Origin: Peribacillus loiseleuriae
GTDB lineage: Bacteria; Bacillota; Bacilli; Bacillales; DSM-1321
Direction of reading: 5' to 3'
Length of the DNA: 64,000 nt
NCBI RefSeq assembly: GCF_001183985.1
Contig: NZ_LFZW01000001.1
Location: forward strand, 3,958,059-4,022,058
Numbering within the stretch: position 1 is the stretch's first letter; every line of letters starts with the position of its first letter. A program made the position numbers and the translations under genes. The notes under the pieces were generated by a model, which did not search any database, was not told the DNA's origin, and saw only the letters and a program-made list of their open reading frames with translations. Of the stretch, positions 56,722 through 64,000 are shown piece by piece.

Positions 56722-58026
56722 TTATTTCACTTCTAGTAATTTCTCATATGCAGCCTGGAATTTCTGAATATCTCCGGCGCCCATGAATAGAATGACACTG
56801 TTGTCATGTTTGCGAAGGATTTCTGTTGTTTCCTCTGAAATCAGCTCAGCTCCTGGGACTTTCTCTTGAAGATCCTCAATGGAAAGCTTCCCTTGATGTT
56901 CACGTGCCGAACCAAAGATTTCGCATAGATATACTTGATCAGCTAAGTTTAAGCTATCGGCAAATTCATTTAGAAATGCCTGAGTTCTTGAATACGTATG
57001 CGGCTGAAATACGGCCACAATTTCACGATTGGGATATTTTTGACGTGCAGAATCAACCGTTGCTGTAATTTCAGTCGGATGATGGGCATAATCGTCAATA
57101 ACGATTTGATTGCCAATTTCTTTCTCAGAAAAACGACGTTTCACCCCAGTAAATGTCGTCAATTGCGCCTTCACCGTTTCCGTATCCAAATTTTCATATT
57201 GACACAGTGCAATAACGGCTACAGCGTTTAACACATTATGCTTACCATAGGTCGGAATCGTAAACGTCTCATAGTAATTATTCCGCACATGAACATCAAA
57301 TGTTGTGCCCTGTTCGGAAACTTGAATATTCCGTGCTTGAAAATCATTTTCTTCCGCAAATCCGTATAAGATCACTGGAACTTTTGCTTGAATTCCTTGA
57401 AGTTGTTCATCATCGCCACAAGCAATAATTCCTTTGTTCACTTGCAGAGCCATCTTCTGAAACGCCTCGAATACGTCCTCAATGTTGGCAAAATAGTCTG
57501 GATGGTCGTAATCAATATTCGTCATGATTGCATAATCAGGATAATAAGAAAGGAAATGGCGGCGATATTCACACGCCTCGAATACAAAATAGTCCGATTT
57601 AGCAATCCCTTTCCCCGTACCATCACCGATTAAATACGAAGTTGGCTTTGCTCCTCCCATTACATGGGCAAGTAATCCTGTCGTCGATGTTTTCCCATGT
57701 GCGCCTGTTACAGCCACACTGATGAATCCCTTCGATAAGTCTCCGAGGAATTTGTGATAGCGAAGGATTGGCAATCCCAGCTTCATCGCTGCAACAATTT
57801 CCGGATGAGTGTCTGGGAATGCATTTCCTGCAATAATTGTCATTCCAGGCTGAATATTTTCTTCAGCAAAAGGTAGAATTGTAATGCCTGCATTTTCTAA
57901 TGCAATTTGTGTAAAAAATTTCTTATCATAGTCAGAACCTTGAACAACATACCCCATATCATGAAGTACTTGAGCAAGCGCGCTCATCCCAGAGCCTTTA
58001 ATTCCTACAAAATGGTAAACAGTCAT
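56722..58026 (-). CDS. murC: UDP-N-acetylmuramate-L-alanine ligase
   Basis: Adds L-Ala to UDP-MurNAc. 434 residues from [19 protein letters not shown], the ATG being eight bases past GGAGG. Shows the N-terminal dinucleotide-like GIKGSGMSA, the ATP loop [12 protein letters not shown] and [10 protein letters not shown]. In B. subtilis murC lies next to sftA; here the two are separated by almost 600 bp. Confidence 0.97.
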   Translation of the reverse strand: MTVYHFVGIKGSGMSALAQVLHDMGYVVQGSDYDKKFFTQIALENAGITILPFAEENIQPGMTIIAGNAFPDTHPEIVAAMKLGLPILRYHKFLGDLSKGFISVAVTGAHGKTSTTGLLAHVMGGAKPTSYLIGDGTGKGIAKSDYFVFEACEYRRHFLSYYPDYAIMTNIDYDHPDYFANIEDVFEAFQKMALQVNKGIIACGDDEQLQGIQAKVPVILYGFAEENDFQARNIQVSEQGTTFDVHVRNNYYETFTIPTYGKHNVLNAVAVIALCQYENLDTETVKAQLTTFTGVKRRFSEKEIGNQIVIDDYAHHPTEITATVDSARQKYPNREIVAVFQPHTYSRTQAFLNEFADSLNLADQVYLCEIFGSAREHQGKLSIEDLQEKVPGAELISEETTEILRKHDNSVILFMGAGDIQKFQAAYEKLLEVK

Positions 58027-58621
58027 AAATAGATCCTCCACCAATCGTCTATCTGTATCACGGTATATGATGTCATTTTTTGTTTTACTTGTTAACTAAT
58101 TTGGAAGTTCTAAGGGAGCTTAATGGCTTCCCTTTCAGTATCTCCCATAGAATAGAAATCTTAACTTCACGTTTTTAATACATGAGTATTCATTATATCA
58201 CTATTTAAAAAAATCAACCATCACACAATATTACCATTTTAACATAGTTGATTTTATCGACCCTTCATTTGCCAATTAATACGTTATAATTCTTAGTATA
58301 TACATTTTCGTCTAGGATGTTCACCTATAAAAGACACGAATATGGCTATTAAACACCCATATCTAGTATTAAAGTCATCTTAGTTAGACAAACTAGCTCC
58401 AGTAATATGGCCTGCGTGAGTAGTACTTCCATACATCCTCTTACAAAACCCCTTAAATTCCCCGTGTTATTTGTTTCTACTTTTTAAGTAAACCTAGCTC
58501 TTCCTATTTCCTTTACACAAAGAACAGAAACACCTTCAAAAGAGTATTGTCTGTACACGTTAGCCCATCCTACTAGTGGCCGCAACACACATACTGTAGT
58601 CGGCGAATTACTGCCCGATTC
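58027..58621. other. Gap between sftA and murC
   Basis: About 595 bp with no gene or known RNA that I can identify. A hairpin AAGGGAGC/GCTTCCCTT lies near 58112-58134 but without a U-run. No member of repeat families A-C is present. Confidence 0.5.
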
Positions 58622-61327
58622 TTACATCACCGATTTTTCCTCTAAAAAGTATTCTAATTCTTCTGCATTGATGAGCACATCCCTCGGTTTACTACCTCTG
58701 GATTCAGAAATAATCCCCTGTTCATGCATCATTTCCATCAATCTAGCTGCCCGATTGTAACCAATCTTGAACCTCCTTTGTAAGCTTGAGGTTGAAGCAG
58801 CATTTTGAGAGACGACAAATTCGCATGACTCAAAAAATAGTTCATCGATTTCTTCCGTAACTTGTACTTTATTTAATAATTCTTCTTGCTCAAATAAGTA
58901 TTGCGGCTGCTGCTCGTTCTTCACATGATGGACAACCTCATCAATTTCATGATCAGTGACGAACGTACCTTGAAGCCGAACCGATTTGGAAGATCCATTT
59001 TCTGCAAACAACATATCGCCTCTACCTAGCAGCTTTTCTGCACCACCGCTGTCGAGAATTGTGCGTGAATCCACTTGAGATGAGACTGAAAAAGCAATTC
59101 TTGTCGGGATATTTGCCTTAATCAATCCAGTAATAACATCAACTGAAGGACGCTGAGTTGCAACAATCAAATGAATTCCGCAAGCACGTGCTTTCTGTGC
59201 AATTCGACTAATGGCCTCCTCCACATCTGCAGGCGACATCATCATTAAATCGGCAAGCTCATCAATAATAATCACGATAAATGGCAGTTTGTTCGCGTGC
59301 TGACCCGCAGCCTCTGCGTTTTCATTGAAACGCCCGATATCACGTACTCCCGCGTGAACAAATAGCTCATAGCGCCGTTCCATTTCTTCAACAGCCCATT
59401 TCAAAGCAGCAGTAGCTGCCTTTACATCTGTAATAACCGGGCTAACGAGATGAGGGAGACGGTTATATGGAGCAAGTTCGACCATTTTAGGATCTATGAG
59501 TAGCAGTTTCACCTCTTGTGGTGTAGCTTTGTACAGTAAACTAATTAGCATAGAATTAATACACACACTTTTCCCTGAGCCCGTTGCCCCGGCAATGAGT
59601 CCGTGCGGCATTTTTTTCAAGTCAGTCACAATCGGTTCACCGGAAATATCAAGTCCAAGTGCAACTGTCAACGGGGATGGATCTTGTTTGAATGAATCAC
59701 TTTCGAGAATTTCCCGCAAAAAAACAGGCATACTTTTTCGATTTGGAATTTCAATGCCAATTGTATGCTTACCGGGAATCGGTGCTTCCATCCGAATATC
59801 CTGCGCTGCAAGACTTAGTTTAATATCATCCATTAAATTCGTAACCTTATTCACCTTCACACCTGGCTCTGGCTGGACCTCAAATCTTGTAACAGCAGGT
59901 CCTTGCGTGACATTGACGACTTTCGCACGAACATTAAAGTTCTTCAATGTATCATCCAATAGTGCCGTTTGTCCTTCAAGCCATTCATTGTCATTTTCTG
60001 TAGTTGCTGCTGGTGTTAATAGGTCGATGGAAGGAAATGCGTAATATGGATTTTCTTCCTCACTCTTTGTATGATTCGATACAATTTGATTTTGTAGATT
60101 CATTTCTAACGGTTCTGTAGGAATGTCTTCAGGAATGATCTCTTTTACCGGTTCTTCGGTATGTACAAGACTTTGAATAGAAGTAAGGTGTACTTCGGAT
60201 TTCGATTCAACTAAGTCTTTAGTTATTACACGAGCTTCTTTGCTATGTACTTCATTCGCATCTTGTTCAAACTTAACTTCAGACCCTGACTCGACATTTT
60301 CCCGGGAAATGTTCCAATCCTCGACAATAGATTTCCTCGTCGACCCGAAAGGTTTCAGCCTATCGACCTTTTCTTTATCCTGCTTCAACATAACTACATT
60401 AAAGGGAATATGTTTTTTTGTAGGTTTTGGTTGAACGAAATGTTCCTGTTCAAGAGAAGGTTCTGCGATTGTCGTTGTATCACTTGATTCAACTTCATGT
60501 ACAGAAATCGTGGCAGTCTTTTGTTCGGTTTCTTCTACATTTGGTACTAGCGATTCAATTGTAGCAGCGGTAGTATCAATACTTATTTCTTTAAGCTCCG
60601 CTTTTTCTTCTTCTTTGATTAAGTCCGTCAAATTCTCATTTTTTTCTTTCTCATCATAGACATCGATTAATTCTGATACATCTTCGCCGACCTTTTGTTC
60701 TTCAAACTCTGTATCTGCTATCGTTTCAAGCTTTTCCTCTGGTTCTTCCCTATCATTTTTTCGAAGTATCGCTTTAGTTTCTATTGGATCGGGAACATGT
60801 AATTCTATTGAGCTTTCTAATTCATACTCAACATGGTCATCTTCGGTCTTATTAAAGGGTTCCGGTCGTTTATACCCATAAATAGGAGATGGAATTTCAG
60901 TTGGCCGAAACGGTTTTTTGGACGGAATAATCTTAGTCGTTTTTGGTGCTACTTCCTGTTTCTTCTCTTCCGGCTTTACTGGTTGCTTGTGAACTGTTTC
61001 CGAACTGTTCTCCCGATGATTTATGTTTCTTTCTTTGTTTATTGGACGGACAGGCTTTTTGGGACGCCTTTCTCTCAATTTACTATCTGGGATAATAGGG
61101 AATTTAAATTCACCCTTTGGGTATTGAAATAATATCCGAGTATCCGGGTCTAAACGGGAGGATACGGGTTCATCATGGGAGACTGAAAGTTCTTTCACCT
61201 TTTTCAGTTGGGTCAAATCCATTGTTTTTAAGGTTTCTTTATCAATCTCTTCATCTATCATAATTTCTTCTATTTCAATAATTTCTTCATCTTGAAACCA
61301 TTTCTTTATTTTTTTGAGCCATTTCAA
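58622..61327 (-). CDS. sftA: DNA translocase SftA
   Basis: Soluble FtsK/SpoIIIE-type motor that moves septum-trapped chromosomes. About 901 residues from a TTG start (MKWLKKIKKWFQDEEI); a TTG 21 bases upstream is an alternative, so the N-terminus is uncertain. A long acidic linker (20-430) with no membrane segments precedes the motor: Walker A GATGSGKSVCINS, Walker B LLLIDPKMVEL, DELADLMM. The C-terminal gamma winged helix reads SSLQRRFKIGYNRAARLM. Confidence 0.94.
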   Translation of the reverse strand: MKWLKKIKKWFQDEEIIEIEEIMIDEEIDKETLKTMDLTQLKKVKELSVSHDEPVSSRLDPDTRILFQYPKGEFKFPIIPDSKLRERRPKKPVRPINKERNINHRENSSETVHKQPVKPEEKKQEVAPKTTKIIPSKKPFRPTEIPSPIYGYKRPEPFNKTEDDHVEYELESSIELHVPDPIETKAILRKNDREEPEEKLETIADTEFEEQKVGEDVSELIDVYDEKEKNENLTDLIKEEEKAELKEISIDTTAATIESLVPNVEETEQKTATISVHEVESSDTTTIAEPSLEQEHFVQPKPTKKHIPFNVVMLKQDKEKVDRLKPFGSTRKSIVEDWNISRENVESGSEVKFEQDANEVHSKEARVITKDLVESKSEVHLTSIQSLVHTEEPVKEIIPEDIPTEPLEMNLQNQIVSNHTKSEEENPYYAFPSIDLLTPAATTENDNEWLEGQTALLDDTLKNFNVRAKVVNVTQGPAVTRFEVQPEPGVKVNKVTNLMDDIKLSLAAQDIRMEAPIPGKHTIGIEIPNRKSMPVFLREILESDSFKQDPSPLTVALGLDISGEPIVTDLKKMPHGLIAGATGSGKSVCINSMLISLLYKATPQEVKLLLIDPKMVELAPYNRLPHLVSPVITDVKAATAALKWAVEEMERRYELFVHAGVRDIGRFNENAEAAGQHANKLPFIVIIIDELADLMMMSPADVEEAISRIAQKARACGIHLIVATQRPSVDVITGLIKANIPTRIAFSVSSQVDSRTILDSGGAEKLLGRGDMLFAENGSSKSVRLQGTFVTDHEIDEVVHHVKNEQQPQYLFEQEELLNKVQVTEEIDELFFESCEFVVSQNAASTSSLQRRFKIGYNRAARLMEMMHEQGIISESRGSKPRDVLINAEELEYFLEEKSVM

Positions 61328-61348
61328 TACAATCACTCTTTCTACCAA

Positions 61349-61704
61349 CTTATAGTCAACGATCTTTTTTTTATAAAATATAGGTAAACCAACTATTATG
61401 CGTACCCATTACCTGCATCATAAGCCAGTTGGAATATACCCAGTATACACCAATTAATCAATGAGTTTCACAAAATTATGTGAGGAAACCGTTTTATTTG
61501 TGATATTTTCATATTCTCTAGGTGACCTAGTATACGTGGATTCTATTTCAGTATCAATACAGTCATATTATATTTTCATGATAAAAGAGGAAAACTTCCA
61601 TCAGTCGGGGTATTACAGCCTGTTAAACCGGGATAAAAAAAGAAGCACATCCCACTCAGTGATGTTTCACTGTCAGAATGCGCATCCTATAAGGTTTTGC
61701 TTGA
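61349..61704. other. Gap between ytpQ and sftA
   Basis: About 355 bp with no gene that I can support. ytpR, which lies here in B. subtilis, is absent. No repeat family member recognised. Confidence 0.5.
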
Positions 61705-62511
61705 TTACTCGCTTCTCTTTTTATTTTTGCCGAGGATAAAGATTGGCTCTAACTCGTCATTTTCGTATAAGAAAGAAAGAGCGGTGATTGGGACATGGCC
61801 ACTTGCAAAAAAGCTCATCGCCATTTGTGCAAGCACATCATAGCCAGTATCATTCTCGACATCTGCGATAATGATTACATCTTGATGCGGGATACTAATC
61901 GCCATCTCACCTTTCATGTTTTTTTTCATTTCTTTTAACCAAGTTTCGTTGACGATACGACTTGCATCGTAACCATCATTCGTATTCAGGAAGTAAAATG
62001 TATTACCAGCAACCGTATCAGATTTCAAGGGTGTTTTGAGCGATCGGACGTTAAACTTTGCAATTTGTCGTATCCGTTCAGGTTCCCACCCTTCTTTCTC
62101 TAGCATCTGACGATCGATTAGCCGGTATGTATTTCCCAAATCAAGCGCATACAGAATCCGTGTTTCAGCTGTATGTTCATCAAATAAAAACGGATTCCCA
62201 GATGTCGCTTCTGTAGGAAATGAGGTGGACCGAATGACTGGAAAGATGTTTTTTTCCTTACCAATCAATGTGTGCTCTTCACCCATCACCTGCAATGCTT
62301 CCTCTACATAATAAACAACTTCATCAATCGCTTTTTCTTTTGAATTTTCCCAATTTGCAACGATTTTTGGCAACTCAATTGAAATGCCTTTTCCAGTTAC
62401 CGTGTTTTCAATTCGAAGAACATCTGTCTTACTATTAAAGTCATAGCTGCGGTATTGCGAACCTAACCGCTCTTTCATAAGTTTCATGATCTTCTTACTA
62501 TCCATTTTCAT
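61705..62511 (-). CDS. ytpQ: DUF1444 protein YtpQ
   Basis: A 268-residue protein of the DUF1444 family ([18 protein letters not shown] start, YHVEE-type [20 protein letters not shown] core). Function unknown. It lies downstream of ytpP by 124 bp, as in B. subtilis ytpP-ytpQ. No membrane segment. RBS GGAGTGA. Confidence 0.9.
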   Translation of the reverse strand: MKMDSKKIMKLMKERLGSQYRSYDFNSKTDVLRIENTVTGKGISIELPKIVANWENSKEKAIDEVVYYVEEALQVMGEEHTLIGKEKNIFPVIRSTSFPTEATSGNPFLFDEHTAETRILYALDLGNTYRLIDRQMLEKEGWEPERIRQIAKFNVRSLKTPLKSDTVAGNTFYFLNTNDGYDASRIVNETWLKEMKKNMKGEMAISIPHQDVIIIADVENDTGYDVLAQMAMSFFASGHVPITALSFLYENDELEPIFILGKNKKRSE

Positions 62512-62537
62512 TCAGCATTCTTCACTCCTTTGATTAT

Positions 62538-62610
62538 TGTATGAAGGAACAAGGACGGAGCTCAGGCTTACGTACTTTATTTTGAGTTGGTTTAGCTTTT
62601 TAAAATAAGA
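62538..62610 (-). repeat. Dispersed repeat family B variant, partial copy
   Basis: TGTATGAAGGAACAAGGACGGAG then CGTACTTTATTTTGAG match the first part of the repeat at 63047-63235. It lies in the short gap between ytpQ and ytpP. Confidence 0.55.
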
Positions 62611-62635
62611 CGCTCTTCATACTTGATATGAAATA

Positions 62636-62947
62636 TTATAAGGATTCGATAAAGTCTTTGATTTCTTGCTCCGTTTTACGGTCTTTGCTAACAAAACGCC
62701 CCAGCTCTTTTCCGTTATCATACGCAATAAAACTTGGAATGCCAAAAACATCATTTTCTACACAAAGATCAATAAATTTATCACGGTCAATATGTACGAA
62801 GGAATAATCAGCGTATGCCGCTTCAATGCCTGGTAAAATCGGTTCAATCACTCTGCAATCTCCACACCAATCTGCTGAAAACAAGAAAATATGTTTCCCT
62901 TCATTTTTTAACGTTGTAAATTGCTCCATAGATTCTAAATTCTTCAT
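62636..62947 (-). CDS. ytpP: Thioredoxin-like protein YtpP
   Basis: 103 residues starting at MKNLESMEQFTTLKNEGK, five codons in from the longest ORF and behind GGAGGG. The active site is SADWCGDCRVI, a WCGDC variant of the thioredoxin motif, and the cis-Pro is in GIPSFIA. Thiol-disulfide reductase by family; the physiological partner is unknown. Confidence 0.92.
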   Translation of the reverse strand: MKNLESMEQFTTLKNEGKHIFLFSADWCGDCRVIEPILPGIEAAYADYSFVHIDRDKFIDLCVENDVFGIPSFIAYDNGKELGRFVSKDRKTEQEIKDFIESL

Positions 62948-63046
62948 TCTAATTCCCTCCATGTATTCGATAAATTTTATCCCTCAACACTTATTTTGAT
63001 GATACCAAACTACTTCAGGATAAACCAACAATACGCAAACTTGTTT

Positions 63047-63235
63047 GTATGAAGGACATGGGGACGGGGCTTCGCAACTTACTACTATAGCCAATCTACA
63101 TTGCAGATATACGTACTTTATTAAGAAAATACTTCAAAATTCGGCTCCGCACCGCCACCATTGTGATTAGGGGAGTGTAGCGTGTTACAGGATGAATCCT
63201 TCATGATACATGATAAAGGGTGGCGTTTTAACGCC
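63047..63235 (-). repeat. Dispersed repeat family B variant, copy 5
   Basis: Read on the minus strand it starts GGCGTTAAAACGCCACCC, has GGTGGCGGTGCGGAGCCGA in the middle and TTGCGAAGCCCCGTCCCCAT near the end. This matches 16342-16506 throughout and shares the core with copies 1-3. It fills the gap before the receptor-like gene. Confidence 0.68.
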
Positions 63236-63278
63236 ATAGTTGTTTTGCATTTAAATTGGCAAGTATTACACCCTACTA

Positions 63279-63303
63279 TAAACCTAAGTCTTTTTGCCGA
63301 TTT
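63279..63303 (+). promoter_or_regulatory. Candidate sigma-D promoter of the receptor-like gene
   Basis: TAAA, 13 bases and GCCGATTT (consensus GCCGATAT). The spacer is shorter than the usual 15, so the match is tentative. Confidence 0.35.
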
Positions 63304-63442
63304 TTTCTTTATATGATCGTCTGCCTTTTACAACTTTCTATTGTTATCAACAACTAAAAAATCTATAATATAGGAAATATTTCTTATATCGCAATAGTAT
63401 AGTACATACAATTACCTACTTATTCGGAAAGAGAGGAAGTTC

Positions 63443-64000
63443 ATGAAAACAATTAAAGCAAAAATCGGACTTATTATTTTCATATCATTAGTTAGTGTTC
63501 TTCTATTAATCGTTTTTAACATGATCGCAATGAGAATGCAAAATAACGTTAGAGAAGAACAGTCGATTCTCAATCAAGCTATTGAGGATAGTAAAGATCT
63601 TAAATATGAAATGGCGGATACGCGAAAATTCGAGCGACAGTATTTGAAAAATCCGAAAGCTTCCAATGCAAGATTTGTATTCGAGCGTGTCAGGAAAATT
63701 ATCGATACTTCTGCTTCATTAAAAGCAGAATACATCTCCTACCCTGACATGGTTCAGCAATTCAAACTCATTGAGATTCATTCTAAAGACTACGAAAAGA
63801 GCTTTAAGCAAATTGTTCAACTATATGAAAAAACGGGCTATTTCAACACGGAAGGCCTTCGAGCAGAGCTTGAAACTGACGGAAATAAAGTGGCGGATCT
63901 GCTTAAACATTCGAATCAGCAAGAGCTTTTCAACCAATTCTATATGATTCGGCTATTCGAACAACAATACATGGCAACGAAAGAACATACTCCATATACA
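63443..64000 (+). CDS. Methyl-accepting chemotaxis protein-like gene, truncated by window end
   Basis: 186 codons to the window edge with no stop. MKTIKAKIGLIIFISLVSVL is a short basic N-terminus and a strong membrane helix (residues 8-28), followed by a helical extracytoplasmic domain (VREEQSILNQAIEDSKDLKY). This layout fits the sensor part of a chemoreceptor. A sensor kinase cannot be excluded as the HAMP and signalling domains lie beyond the window. RBS GAGAGGAAG. Its likely promoter is sigma-D-like. Confidence 0.6.
   Translation, partial: MKTIKAKIGLIIFISLVSVLLLIVFNMIAMRMQNNVREEQSILNQAIEDSKDLKYEMADTRKFERQYLKNPKASNARFVFERVRKIIDTSASLKAEYISYPDMVQQFKLIEIHSKDYEKSFKQIVQLYEKTGYFNTEGLRAELETDGNKVADLLKHSNQQELFNQFYMIRLFEQQYMATKEHTPYT

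Overview
The window is a chromosomal segment of an endospore-forming, low-to-mid GC member of the Bacillales (Bacillus-like). The evidence is an alpha/beta-type SASP behind a sigma-G-type promoter, RefZ, EzrA, SftA, CcpA, Ktr potassium uptake under a ydaO-type (c-di-AMP) leader, a T-box in front of tyrS, and a gene order that matches my memory of the Bacillus subtilis ackA to ytpP region (established knowledge, not searched here).

Layout. 22-10291: ackA, ytxK, tpx, ytfJ/ytfI, yteJ/sppA, a second NAD kinase, rarD and a YtcJ-like amidohydrolase. 10453-13645: ktrB-ktrA with their riboswitch. 13786-14574: a frameshifted MpsC-domain (DUF2294) gene and a small unknown gene. 14730-23279: mbcS/ytcI, SASP, the thiI-cysteine desulfurase pair, ezrA, hisJ, refZ. 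23429-32665: GAF-type methionine sulfoxide reductase, diguanylate cyclase, rpsD with leader, AlkD-like protein, tyrS with T-box, a class A PBP. 32742-43326: tcyP, acsA divergent from acuA-acuC, ccpA, DAHP synthase and an unusually long FtsA-like protein. 43440-46435: brxC, ytxH, ytxG (sigma-B-type promoter) and ampS. 46436-56342: an accessory stretch with a dead IS605-type TnpB element, a giant repeat coiled-coil gene behind a good sigma-K-type promoter, and a set of small Cys-, His- or Lys-rich unknown proteins. 56722-64000: murC, sftA, ytpQ, ytpP and the start of a chemotaxis-receptor-like gene cut by the window edge.

How the genes work together. The acetate node is concentrated here: AckA makes acetate, AcsA reactivates it, AcuA and AcuC set AcsA acetylation, and CcpA governs carbon overflow. 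ThiI and the adjacent cysteine desulfurase act as a pair in sulfur transfer. EzrA, RefZ, SftA and MurC belong to division and wall synthesis. The accessory stretch looks like a late-sporulation spore-surface island; that is inferred from promoter motifs and protein composition, and the proteins themselves are not recognised.

A second layer is intergenic: nine copies of a palindromic element carrying GGTCAGACC/GGTCTGACC-type arms, and two further dispersed families, sit between genes throughout the window. Two such elements lie between the c-di-AMP riboswitch and ktrB. No tRNA, rRNA or CRISPR array was seen.
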